From a virus, in IMG/VR virus record IMGVR_UViG_3300032322_001738, positions 1 to 23,515 of that record: 23,515 nt of DNA; one strand, 5' to 3'. Positions 5,013 to 10,743 of the stretch are shown piece by piece. Each line of letters begins with the position of its first letter. The stretch's first letter is position 1. A program made the translations under genes and the position numbers. Under the pieces are notes generated by a model, which was not told the origin of the DNA, ran no database searches, and saw nothing but the letters and a program-made list of their open reading frames with translations.

Positions 5013-5388
5013 TGTCGATATCCTTAACATGAGTGCACGTTTTACGATATGAGAATCCCGTGCAGTTGCAACTCAACTTTCCTCTTGAGTCTTGTGTAAC
5101 CAGATACGTCTTGCCTTTTCCCTCGACTTGATACGTGATTGGCGTCGGCGATGTCGCTTCTGCTTCTGTTGTAGATGGGAGTAGCCATCCATGAATAATG
5201 TTCTCCTTAGATATAATACGGAAAGGAAATTGCTCGTCGCCAGTCGTCAAACAAAACGAGTCACTGCTAACCCACTTCGGATTAGGATACAACTCGCCTA
5301 CGTACTCATGATACTCCGGTACATAATAACCCAAACGGTCACGCCGAACGTACTCGTCATTGGCTACACGTACCTTGAGTCTAGTCAC
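5005..5388 (-). CDS. SWIM zinc-finger protein, 127 aa
   Basis: Residues 85-120 carry a SWIM-type zinc finger: a beta segment (ITYQVEGKGKTYLVTQ) followed by C107-x-C109-x8-C118-x-H120, the CxCxnCxH pattern of the family. SWIM domains bind DNA or proteins and occur in transposases, SWI2/SNF2 helicases and RAD51-paralogue partners. Here the finger stands nearly alone at the C-terminus. Residues 1-70 are Tyr-rich and unassigned. The start is GTG at 5386-5388, overlapping the TGA of the 70-aa gene (GTGA). An adaptor role in early phage DNA or transcription control is possible but not shown. Confidence 0.8.
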   Translation of the reverse strand: MTRLKVRVANDEYVRRDRLGYYVPEYHEYVGELYPNPKWVSSDSFCLTTGDEQFPFRIISKENIIHGWLLPSTTEAEATSPTPITYQVEGKGKTYLVTQDSRGKLSCNCTGFSYRKTCTHVKDIDNG

Positions 5389-5597
5389 TTCCGCTTATCC
5401 TTCTTAATGTCATACGTGAGCAGCAGCAAATCGCCAACTACATATGCAAGATACAAACCAAGCACAGCGGCAAACGCATACATATAATGCGCAGCCACCA
5501 GCCCAGCGTACACATGAATATAACTCAATCCGTAAGCGATAACAACAACAATCGCTATCGCTACAAAGCCAACACCAATCCTAAGCAAACGGTCCAT
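5385..5597 (-). CDS. Two-TM small membrane protein, 70 aa
   Basis: Two hydrophobic helices are visible, roughly residues 9-28 (VGFVAIAIVVVIAYGLSYI) and 42-61 (FAAVLGLYLAYVVGDLLLL), with a basic tail (DIKKDKRK). The function is unknown. The start is the ATG at 5595-5597 after AAGGAGAGAACG. It is the first gene of the operon running down to 3779, with the promoter at 5623-5651. Confidence 0.72.
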   Translation of the reverse strand: MDRLLRIGVGFVAIAIVVVIAYGLSYIHVYAGLVAAHYMYAFAAVLGLYLAYVVGDLLLLTYDIKKDKRK

Positions 5598-5622
5598 CGT
5601 TCTCTCCTTCACTTATATCAAT

Positions 5623-5651
5623 ATGCTACCGCGATTCCTGATTAAAGTCAA
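5623..5651 (-). promoter_or_regulatory. Sigma70-type promoter of the 5597-3779 operon
   Basis: On the minus strand: -35 TTGACT (5646-5651), 17-bp spacer TTAATCAGG..., -10 TAGCAT (5623-5628). The -35 box abuts the stop codon of the AAA+ gene (5652-5654). It is likely to drive seven genes. Confidence 0.75.
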
Positions 5652-6503
5652 TCAGCGGCAGCAAGTAATCTTAGCTACCTTTTCCCAGTTGCCACCCTGC
5701 TTGCGGAGAGCACCGAGCTTGATAGCCATACGCAGGGACAACTCGCGAAGCGAATCGTGATGCTTCTCGAGAAAAACGATAACCTCAGCACGCTCACGCG
5801 CATCAAGATCACCAAGCAAACCCTCGCGGATTACCTGACGAATACGCACCAGATAATCACGACGCGACTTCATAGCAAGATCAACATAATGAGCGCGAGA
5901 CACAAGAGCAGCAAGATGCGGAGCGAGCTTGTGACCCTTGTCGATCATAGCATCAAAGTCGTAGTTAGAGATAAAGATAATCGTGCCGTTGAAGTCGAAC
6001 GTACGCGGAATCAGCACAGCAGTCTCGTCGTCAACGAGCTTACCCTCAGACAACCACGACACACGACGGCGCTCGGTCGTATCGCAAACTGCCTTGAGCA
6101 GATTGAGCGAAACGTCATCAAAGAAGATAGAGTCAGCGTCATCAAACACGATAACCTGACCTGCCTCACGATATTGATACAGCAACTTCACAAGACCAGT
6201 AGCGCGAACGTAACCCTTCACGATCGTGTGGTTGACTTCGCTCGGATCCCAGTCAGCAAGACGCTTCTCAATCGTGTAGGACTTACCGAGACCAGCAGGA
6301 CCAGAAACGATAAGCGCACGCGAGTTGCCGAGGGTACATGCCTCAGCCATCACATCAAGAATCTCAAAACGCTCAGCGATGCGCGCATCAATCTCGTCGT
6401 CGGTTTCAACGGGACGAGCGTCATAGTTAACCTTCACCGAAGCGATATCGGTAACGGTACGAGCACGGCGAGCAGCGGAACGGTCATAAACACCACGAGG
6501 CAT
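5652..6503 (-). CDS. AAA+ ATPase, 283 aa
   Basis: This is a single AAA+ module. Walker A is GPAGLGKS (68-75), Walker B is VIVFDDAD (117-124), a sensor-1 Asn lies at TIIFISN (174-180), and a likely arginine finger is in LVSRAH. A C-terminal helical lid follows. The N-terminus (MPRGVYDRSAARRAR) is basic, as in other phage nucleic-acid-binding proteins. It should hydrolyse ATP as a ring to remodel DNA or protein; the substrate is not evident. The start is the ATG at 6501-6503, since GGAG plus ATGACT places it correctly. It is the largest protein of the left arm, with its own promoter at 6528-6556. Confidence 0.88.
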   Translation of the reverse strand: MPRGVYDRSAARRARTVTDIASVKVNYDARPVETDDEIDARIAERFEILDVMAEACTLGNSRALIVSGPAGLGKSYTIEKRLADWDPSEVNHTIVKGYVRATGLVKLLYQYREAGQVIVFDDADSIFFDDVSLNLLKAVCDTTERRRVSWLSEGKLVDDETAVLIPRTFDFNGTIIFISNYDFDAMIDKGHKLAPHLAALVSRAHYVDLAMKSRRDYLVRIRQVIREGLLGDLDARERAEVIVFLEKHHDSLRELSLRMAIKLGALRKQGGNWEKVAKITCCR

Positions 6504-6527
6504 AGTCATCTCCATCAGTTATAACGT

Positions 6528-6556
6528 ATCATACCGCTGACCGGAATTAAAATCAA
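6528..6556 (-). promoter_or_regulatory. Sigma70-type cassette promoter, stop codon embedded
   Basis: On the minus strand: -35 TTGATT (6551-6556), 17-bp spacer TTAATTCCGGTC..., -10 TATGAT (6528-6533). It drives the AAA+ gene. The TGA stop of the 68-aa gene (6553-6555) lies in the -35 box. Confidence 0.85.
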
Positions 6557-6759
6557 TCCACCGGACCCATATAATTTTCGGCCAACCCTAACAGGAGCTT
6601 GGCAGCTTGGGAGCTTTCCAAAGCTCCGCTCAAGATAGCTCGGACTGAGCAATTCATGAATTTGGCGAGATCTTCAGCTGCACAGTAGATAGCGTAGCCA
6701 TCAACCGAGAAGGAAGGATAGCGGTCGATAAGAGCGAATACGGTAGGGACGTTTTTCAT
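6553..6759 (-). CDS. Small hypothetical protein, 68 aa
   Basis: This 68-residue protein (MKNVPTVFALIDRYPSFSVD, then a helical half with DLAKFMNCSVRAILSGAL) is of unknown function. The middle could be a small helix-turn-helix, but the match is not strong. The start is the ATG at 6757-6759 after GGAGGTCAAT, an excellent Shine-Dalgarno sequence. It is the first minus-strand gene next to the divergent promoters and ends inside the AAA+ promoter. Confidence 0.7.
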   Translation of the reverse strand: MKNVPTVFALIDRYPSFSVDGYAIYCAAEDLAKFMNCSVRAILSGALESSQAAKLLLGLAENYMGPVD

Positions 6760-6782
6760 ATTGACCTCCATTTCATACATTC

Positions 6783-6811
6783 ATCATACCGCCGACCCGA
6801 TTTAAAAGCAA
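6783..6811 (-). promoter_or_regulatory. Leftward half of divergent promoter pair
   Basis: On the minus strand: -35 TTGCTT (6806-6811), 17-bp spacer TTAAATCGGGTC..., -10 TATGAT (6783-6788). It drives the 68-aa gene. Only 3 bp separate its -35 box from that of the rightward promoter. Confidence 0.82.
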
Positions 6812-6814
6812 TCG

Positions 6815-6843
6815 TTGATTTTAATTCCGGTTCGAGCTAGAAT
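6815..6843 (+). promoter_or_regulatory. Rightward half of divergent promoter pair
   Basis: On the plus strand: -35 TTGATT (6815-6820), 17-bp spacer TTAATTCCGGTTCGAGC, -10 TAGAAT (6838-6843). It is the same cassette as the minus-strand promoters, in the opposite orientation, and drives the GP88-family gene. Confidence 0.83.
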
Positions 6844-6871
6844 GTGTTATAAATTGAAACGGAGCTGAAAC

Positions 6872-7513
6872 GTGACTGTGACTCTCTCAAAACCCTCTAA
6901 GATGCCCTGTAAAACGTGGTCGCTGGAGGCTGGCGCTACCTGTCCTGGTTCTATTGATCCTGTGACCAAGGAACCGATTCCCGTTTGCGCTGGCTGCTAC
7001 GCCAAAGATGGCTTCTATAATATGCCTGATGCTAAGGCACTGCGCGAGCGTAACCGTGAGGACTGGAAACGTGCGGAATGGGTAGATGATATGGTTGCTG
7101 CTTTGTCTAAGCAGTCCTACTTCCGTTGGTTTGACTCTGGTGACGTGTATCATCCCGCACTCGCGTTTAAGATTTATCTGGTGATGCAGCGTACGCCTCA
7201 GGTCAAGCACTGGCTTCCTACTAAGTCCTACAACATCAAGCGCATTCGCCATATCCTTGAGCGAATGAAGTCGCTGCCGAATGTGTCTGTCCGCTACTCC
7301 TCGCCGTCAATGGTTGGTGAGTTTGGTCAGGAGCATGGTTCAACGGTCATTCCCTATGCGGAAACGCCGACCGCTGCTACGCTCTGTGAAGCATACACGC
7401 GTGGTGGTAAGTGTGGTGACTGTCGTGCTTGCTGGAACAAAGATGTGGCTGTGATTGCTTATCCTGCTCATGGTTCTCGTATGATGGCTAAGGTCAGGCG
7501 TCTTGCCGCTTGA
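6872..7513 (+). CDS. GP88-family Cys-rich protein, 213 aa
   Basis: The opening (SKMPCKTWSLEAGATCPGS, then PVCAGCYAKDGFYNM) is the signature of the phage 'gene product 88' family. Cys clusters lie at C13/C24/C39/C42 and at C172/C181/C184/C187 (CGDCRAC), which suggests metal or Fe-S binding. The middle (YFRWFDSGDVYHPALAF, then HWLPTKS) resembles the barrel strands of phage radical-SAM-like proteins, but a classical CxxxCxxC is not obvious. The biochemical role is unknown. The start is GTG (6872) after GGAGCTGAAAC. Its TGA stop (7511-7513) is part of the next -35 box. Confidence 0.85.
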   Translation: MTVTLSKPSKMPCKTWSLEAGATCPGSIDPVTKEPIPVCAGCYAKDGFYNMPDAKALRERNREDWKRAEWVDDMVAALSKQSYFRWFDSGDVYHPALAFKIYLVMQRTPQVKHWLPTKSYNIKRIRHILERMKSLPNVSVRYSSPSMVGEFGQEHGSTVIPYAETPTAATLCEAYTRGGKCGDCRACWNKDVAVIAYPAHGSRMMAKVRRLAA

Positions 7514-7537
7514 CTTTATTTACGGGATAAGTATAAT
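7510..7537 (+). promoter_or_regulatory. Strong sigma70 promoter, stop codon embedded
   Basis: On the plus strand: TTGACT (7510-7515), 16-bp spacer with CGGGATAAG, TATAAT (7532-7537) and then CACTATGTG. It is a sister copy of the minus-strand promoter at 2689-2717. The TGA of the GP88-family gene (7511-7513) lies in the -35 box. Confidence 0.85.
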
Positions 7538-7576
7538 CACTATGTGGTCGTTGAAGTTGATAAAGGAAGTTGGTCA

Positions 7577-7744
7577 ATGATTGAGGTACAGGTTCAAGAC
7601 ACCACTGGTAATTGGCGTACTTACAGTTATGTCAATAACGAGTCGCTACAAATTCGCACTGCTATGCAACAATTACATTGGCAGTTCCCTGACTCCCGCA
7701 TCCGTGCTGTTGATCAGCGTGGTTCGGTAGTTGATATCTTATAA
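7577..7744 (+). CDS. Small hypothetical protein, 55 aa
   Basis: This 55-residue protein (MIEVQVQDTTGNWRTYSYV, then MQQLHWQFPDSRIRAVDQRG) has a beta-beta-alpha-beta look and no assigned function. The pattern of a short modified-residue or ligand-like beta sheet with a W-R-T-Y strand recurs in many small phage proteins. The start is the ATG at 7577 after AAAGGAAGTTGGTCA; an earlier GTG (7544) lacks a ribosome-binding site. It is the first gene after the 7510-7537 promoter and is followed by arfA. Confidence 0.7.
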   Translation: MIEVQVQDTTGNWRTYSYVNNESLQIRTAMQQLHWQFPDSRIRAVDQRGSVVDIL

Positions 7745-7759
7745 TACAGGAGCAAGACA

Positions 7760-7903
7760 ATGGTACATAATCCTGTCGCAAAAGAGTTGCGTACCATAAA
7801 ATTCCGTTCTAAGGTTGTAAAGGCCAAGAAAGGTAGAGGCTCTTACAATCGAAAAAAAGGAATTAAATATGCATTGGGGAATGATCAAAGGATTGATTTT
7901 TAG
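7760..7903 (+). CDS. arfA: Phage ArfA-like alternative ribosome-rescue factor, 47 aa
   Basis: The core NPVAKELRTIKFRSKVVKA followed by KKGRGSYNRK (residues 4-32) matches the ArfA family core (in E. coli, FRQRVEKNKKGKGSYMRK). ArfA binds stalled ribosomes with no codon in the A site and recruits RF2 to release the peptide, as a backup to tmRNA. The bacterial gene is normally controlled by an mRNA hairpin and carries a hydrophobic C-terminal tail that marks full-length protein for degradation. This version stops at 47 residues, lacks that tail, and shows no strong hairpin, so it looks constitutively active. CAGGAGCAAGACA gives a good ribosome-binding site. It lies in the early unit from 7510-7537. 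Confidence 0.88.
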   Translation: MVHNPVAKELRTIKFRSKVVKAKKGRGSYNRKKGIKYALGNDQRIDF

Positions 7904-7961
7904 TTTTTGGTTACCATTGTTGACTATGATTTTATTTTTTGGGTATTTACTTTTAATCTAA
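7869..7961 (+). CDS. Single-pass membrane peptide overlapping arfA, 30 aa
   Basis: A 30-codon ORF (MHWGMIKGLIFSFWLPLLT, then MILFFGYLLLI) forms one long hydrophobic segment. It starts inside the 3' end of arfA in the +1 frame, preceded by AAAAAAAGGAATTAAAT, a good ribosome-binding site that also codes for ArfA residues. It is probably an inner-membrane peptide; function unknown. Confidence 0.55.
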   Translation: MHWGMIKGLIFSFWLPLLTMILFFGYLLLI

Positions 7962-8019
7962 GTCGTAGTAACCTATATAAAGTTGGTCAGATGTTTTGGC
8001 CAGTGCAAAGGAGACAGCG

Positions 8020-8184
8020 ATGTTCGAAGTAGTGTACATGATTAAAGATCCTAATGGCTACATCAAGGAACAGAAGGCAAAGTTCGAAATGCTTCAAGAT
8101 GCTATTCGTTTTGTCCGTAATCTCACGCACAATAACTTCAATGGTGTGAAGGTAGTTGGTAAACCTTCTATCGAGAGATTCTAA
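8020..8184 (+). CDS. Small hypothetical protein, 54 aa
   Basis: This 54-residue basic protein (MFEVVYMIKDPNGYIKEQK, then MLQDAIRFVRNL) has a beta-hairpin and helix pattern seen in many small phage proteins of unknown role. The start is the ATG at 8020 after AAAGGAGACAGCG; upstream in-frame TTG codons have no ribosome-binding site. Its stop overlaps the next ATG (TAATG), so the pair is coupled. Confidence 0.7.
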   Translation: MFEVVYMIKDPNGYIKEQKAKFEMLQDAIRFVRNLTHNNFNGVKVVGKPSIERF

Positions 8185-8429
8185 TGTCGTTTACCAACGA
8201 GGAGTTTGTTCAATACATTCAGGGTTTGGAATTTATAGAGCTCGAAGATGTAGCAGAATTCGTACAATCCTATTGGAAGGAATACAACGAAAAACCAACT
8301 GACGACAACTCATTCAAATATAATGCGTGCATAGCCACGTTTGGTCACCTGTTTTTGTATTTTACCCGTGAAGCAATCAAGATGAGGAAAGACTATGAAT
8401 CTCGTGAAGCGCTGGAACAGCAATCTTAA
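8184..8429 (+). CDS. Small acidic hypothetical protein, 81 aa
   Basis: This is an 81-residue acidic, helical protein (FTNEEFVQYIQGLEFIELED, then HLFLYFTREAIKMRKDY) of unknown function. The ATG overlaps the preceding stop by one base, with GAGAGATTCTA upstream. It is translated as part of the short plus-strand early operon. Confidence 0.7.
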   Translation: MSFTNEEFVQYIQGLEFIELEDVAEFVQSYWKEYNEKPTDDNSFKYNACIATFGHLFLYFTREAIKMRKDYESREALEQQS

Positions 8430-8499
8430 TGCCTGGGAAATTGGTTACTGGGTTGGTACTCGGTTCTACATTGTTGGTCATGTGAAATTGACCAACTAA
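8395..8499 (+). CDS. Possible small Trp-rich protein, 34 aa
   Basis: A 34-codon ORF (MNLVKRWNSNLNAWEIGYW, ending HVKLTN) overlaps the end of the previous gene by 35 nt. AGGAAAGACT precedes the ATG, which supports translation. Aromatic residues are frequent. Its last codons fall in a perfect 8-bp inverted repeat (8473-8496). No family is recognised and it may be a chance ORF. Confidence 0.42.
   Translation: MNLVKRWNSNLNAWEIGYWVGTRFYIVGHVKLTN
8473..8496. repeat. Perfect 8-bp inverted repeat
   Basis: GTTGGTCA (8473-8480) and TGACCAAC (8489-8496) form an 8-bp stem with an 8-nt loop. They are followed by TAAATAATG rather than a U-run, so this may be a weak terminator, a processing site or a protein-binding site. 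The arm equals the core of the 4021-4128 iterons. Confidence 0.6.
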
Positions 8500-8551
8500 A
8501 TAATGTCAGTGAATTATCATCGGTATGTTTCGTTAACAAAAGGAGATACCG

Positions 8552-9031
8552 ATGGCTGACTCGGACGATAAGAAATTGACACAACTATCTGAACAAATGG
8601 CTGCAAATAGCAGTAAGAGTGGATTAGTAGAGAAGCTGGTGTTCGCTGGAATACCAATTCTTTTCTCTTGCGTAGTTTATTTGATGTCTGCTCTTTCAAA
8701 CACAAGCAATGAATTAATCCAACTTAAATCAAAGATTGCAGTTGTGGTGAATGCTGAGAACAAGGCAATACCACCACAGGGAACAACCATTGATATGGCT
8801 GTTATCCGTGAACAACTAAATGATAAGATCGATAGAGTAGAAAGAGATGCAGCACTAGCACGTGCAGCTATGACTCTAGATCGTGAACGTTCAATGTCTT
8901 CTATTGAAAAGAGTCGTTTGGATATGGCAGCAGATGCAGCAGCCGCTCGTGCTGCTATTCGTTATGAAATGCAGAAGATGTTTTCAGAACTTGATAAGAG
9001 ATTGTTTGTTATTGAACAAAAAAATCGCTAA
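8552..9031 (+). CDS. Membrane-anchored coiled-coil protein, 159 aa
   Basis: A charged N-terminal stretch is followed by one transmembrane segment (about residues 28-48, LVFAGIPILFSCVVYLMSAL). A long helical, probably coiled-coil domain follows (residues 50-159, with KIDRVERDAALARAAM and SRLDMAADAAAARAAIRYEM). The architecture, one TM plus an extended coil, is like phage spanin or holin partners, but there is no clear family match. AAAAGGAGATACCG is an excellent ribosome-binding site. The gene ends exactly where the convergent o-spanin gene ends, next to the lysis cluster. A lysis or membrane-scaffold role is an inference from context. Confidence 0.72.
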   Translation: MADSDDKKLTQLSEQMAANSSKSGLVEKLVFAGIPILFSCVVYLMSALSNTSNELIQLKSKIAVVVNAENKAIPPQGTTIDMAVIREQLNDKIDRVERDAALARAAMTLDRERSMSSIEKSRLDMAADAAAARAAIRYEMQKMFSELDKRLFVIEQKNR

Positions 9032-9044
9032 TCATCTCTGATTA
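9029..9044. terminator. Possible weak bidirectional terminator
   Basis: TAATCA/TGATTA form a 6-bp stem around a TCTC loop, followed by TTTT on the plus strand, precisely at the junction of two convergent genes whose stop codons abut. The stem is AT-rich, so any termination would be modest. Confidence 0.35.
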
Positions 9045-9325
9045 TTTTGCTCTGCTGTTTTCTTAGCTTCTTCTAATGCTTGCTTAATAGCATTGATGTT
9101 TCTCTGACAGTTTGTATTGTTCCTGTGAAGAGTAACTAGAAGCTCCGCTACTTGAGCGTCCGTTAAGTTTTCTGGATTAGGAAATCTACGGACGTTCGGA
9201 CAATTAAACAAAGCACTGTCTGGTATAATAACAACTTGTTCTGTTCTAACAAGAGCAGCAGGAGGATTAGTGCTTAGGCAACCACCAAGTAGCAATGCAG
9301 GTGCAATCAATAATATCTTTTTCAT
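9032..9325 (-). CDS. Outer-membrane lipoprotein spanin (o-spanin, Rz1-like), 97 aa
   Basis: The N-terminus MKKILLIAPALLLGGC is a lipoprotein signal peptide with a lipobox (LGGC) and predicted lipidated Cys16. After a Pro-rich linker (STNPPAALVRT), the C-terminal half is helical and Gln/Asn/Lys-rich (INAIKQALEEAKKTAEQ). Together with the upstream gene this is the two-component spanin that fuses inner and outer membranes at the end of lysis. It overlaps that gene by 4 nt (ATGA). At 97 residues it is longer than lambda Rz1, and it is not nested inside the i-spanin gene. Confidence 0.8.
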   Translation of the reverse strand: MKKILLIAPALLLGGCLSTNPPAALVRTEQVVIIPDSALFNCPNVRRFPNPENLTDAQVAELLVTLHRNNTNCQRNINAIKQALEEAKKTAEQNNQR

Positions 9326-9669
9326 TTGGTATCCTTCAATCTCTTGATTGTTTCTTTTAGAAGTTCAGATGCTGGTCTGTCAGACTTTCTTGCTTCCTCT
9401 GACTCAATAAATGTTTGAGCACCTTTGATTTTATCTTCAAATGCTCTTCTATCTTCATCGTTCTTTTTAAGTATTGCTTCTTGCTTCTCAGCAATTTCCT
9501 GCATTTTACGGCGGAACTCAGCCTGATCAGCCATAGTTTGTTCTAATTGTTTTTGGTTAAATTCTAATAGAGCTTGACGCTCAATGCTTTTACGCCAGCT
9601 ATAATAAGTACCAGTAAGAGCACCGAATACCACAACAGCAATTACTGCATATATGTAAATACGTGTCAT
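9322..9669 (-). CDS. Inner-membrane spanin (i-spanin, Rz-like), 115 aa
   Basis: One N-terminal transmembrane helix (about residues 4-22, IYIYAVIAVVVFGALTGTY) is followed by a long charged coiled coil (RKSIERQALLEFNQKQ, then EIAEKQEAILKKNDEDRRAF) that would span the periplasm. This is the i-spanin layout: N-in, periplasmic coil, partner lipoprotein directly downstream. GGAGGTTAGACAT precedes the ATG, and a T4-type late promoter lies 25 bp upstream (9694-9701). Late, leftward expression contrasts with the rightward endolysin and holin. Confidence 0.8.
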   Translation of the reverse strand: MTRIYIYAVIAVVVFGALTGTYYSWRKSIERQALLEFNQKQLEQTMADQAEFRRKMQEIAEKQEAILKKNDEDRRAFEDKIKGAQTFIESEEARKSDRPASELLKETIKRLKDTK

Positions 9670-9693
9670 ATGTCTAACCTCCGTGAACAGGAA

Positions 9694-9701
9694 TATTTAT
9701 A
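9694..9701 (-). promoter_or_regulatory. T4-type late promoter for the spanin pair
   Basis: The minus strand reads TATAAATA, the exact T4 late promoter -10 box recognised by the gp55/gp33/gp45 system. It sits 25 bp before the i-spanin start, with transcription expected from about 9687. The site also lies directly before the ATG of the opposing SGNH gene. Confidence 0.75.
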
Positions 9702-10082
9702 ATGGAATGTGTTGCACTTGGTGATTCTATTGCAGTTGGTATATCACAATTTTCTAATTGTAAGAAAGTTGCTGTAGTTGGTTATTCCTCTAAGAAAATA
9801 TTGGTTTTATCTAAAAATATTAATTCTGAAATTGTAGTTATTTCTGTAGGATCAAATGATCCACACAATCCCAAATTAAGATCAAATCTTATCGCTATAC
9901 GTAACAATGTTACTGCTAAAAAAGTTATATGGATTGTTCCATATGATATTATGGCTGGTAAAGTTGTTCGTGAAGTTGCTATAATGCACGGGGATAAAAT
10001 TGTATCATTGACAAATTATAAAACAAATGATAATCTACACCCTAGAAATTACAGTGAACTAACTAAAGGAATTTTTAAATGA
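9702..10082 (+). CDS. Compact SGNH/GDSL hydrolase-like protein, 126 aa
   Basis: All four SGNH blocks can be seen. They are G7-D8-S9 (nucleophile Ser9), Gly27 in VVGYSS, G50-S51-N52-D53, and D110-N-L-H113-P (the catalytic Asp/His DxxHP). SGNH enzymes are esterases or acetyl-hydrolases acting on lipids, sugars or peptidoglycan O-acetyl groups. At 126 residues this one is much shorter than the usual 180-230, so it is a minimal core without signal peptide. The gene is clearly more AT-rich than its neighbours, a sign of separate origin. GGAATATTTATA precedes the ATG. Removal of O-acetyl groups to help the nearby endolysin is a plausible but unproven role. Confidence 0.78.
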   Translation: MECVALGDSIAVGISQFSNCKKVAVVGYSSKKILVLSKNINSEIVVISVGSNDPHNPKLRSNLIAIRNNVTAKKVIWIVPYDIMAGKVVREVAIMHGDKIVSLTNYKTNDNLHPRNYSELTKGIFK

Positions 10083-10735
10083 AAGTCTACATCGGTCCTT
10101 ACGCAAAGCACTGGAACGCTCATCGCTTTCGTCGTTGGTATCTTTCCAAAAAGTATAAGTGTGACTATTGGGACGTTGATGAATTGAAGTACGATCGCCT
10201 TGATCGCATCATTGACGCTGTAAGCGAAAAGCTGCAGGATGTTTTCAACGCGACTATCAATCGTTTTGAGCAGTGGCGTGCATGTAAAATTAAGATTCGT
10301 ATTGATCGATATGACACTTGGGGTATGGATCATACGCTCGCACTGATTATCCTTCCGATGCTCAAGCAGCTGCGGGATACAAAGAGTGGTTCGCCATTCA
10401 TTGATTATGCTGATGTTCCGGAGCAACTTCGTCCAACAGAAGAAGCTGGACCTGACAATGGATATACAGACAACACCATTCACAAACGTTGGAACTGGGT
10501 TCTCGACGAAATGATTTGGACGTTTGAGCAGTTGGTTGATGAAGAGTCAGACTCTCAGTTTTATTCTGGTGAATGTGACATTCTTTGGGAAAAGAAAGAG
10601 AGCGGTCGCTCTGAAATGAAGTGTGGTCCGAACGATACCTTTAAGGTTGATCGTGAAGGTATGGATGCTTGGAACAAGCGCATTGATAATGGTCTTCGTT
10701 TGTTCGGCAAGTATTTCAGAAATCTTTGGGACTAA
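10079..10735 (+). CDS. Conserved T4-like phage protein of unknown function, 218 aa
   Basis: I recognise this as a widespread protein of large tailed phages by three signatures. These are MKVYIGPY at the N-terminus, a central IRIDRYDTWGMDHTLALII segment ending in LPMLKQLRDTKSGSPF, and a C-terminal FKVDREGMDAW followed by GLRLFGKYFRNLWD. No biochemical function is established. It is rich in Trp, Tyr and Asp and cytoplasmic by composition. It overlaps the SGNH gene by 4 nt (ATGA), so the two are coupled. The high conservation suggests a general role in infection rather than a host-specific one. Confidence 0.85.
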   Translation: MKVYIGPYAKHWNAHRFRRWYLSKKYKCDYWDVDELKYDRLDRIIDAVSEKLQDVFNATINRFEQWRACKIKIRIDRYDTWGMDHTLALIILPMLKQLRDTKSGSPFIDYADVPEQLRPTEEAGPDNGYTDNTIHKRWNWVLDEMIWTFEQLVDEESDSQFYSGECDILWEKKESGRSEMKCGPNDTFKVDREGMDAWNKRIDNGLRLFGKYFRNLWD

Positions 10736-10743
10736 ATATTATT

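Noticed and set aside
5757-6524. 255-codon plus-strand frame opposite the AAA+ ATPase gene
   Set aside because: The minus strand has Walker A, Walker B and sensor motifs plus a promoter and ribosome-binding site; the plus frame has none.
10732-10738. CTAAATA as a cyanophage-type late promoter for the 69-aa gene
   Set aside because: It lies only 6 bp before the start codon, so the transcript would begin inside the gene; a similar site at 8496-8502 is equally weak.
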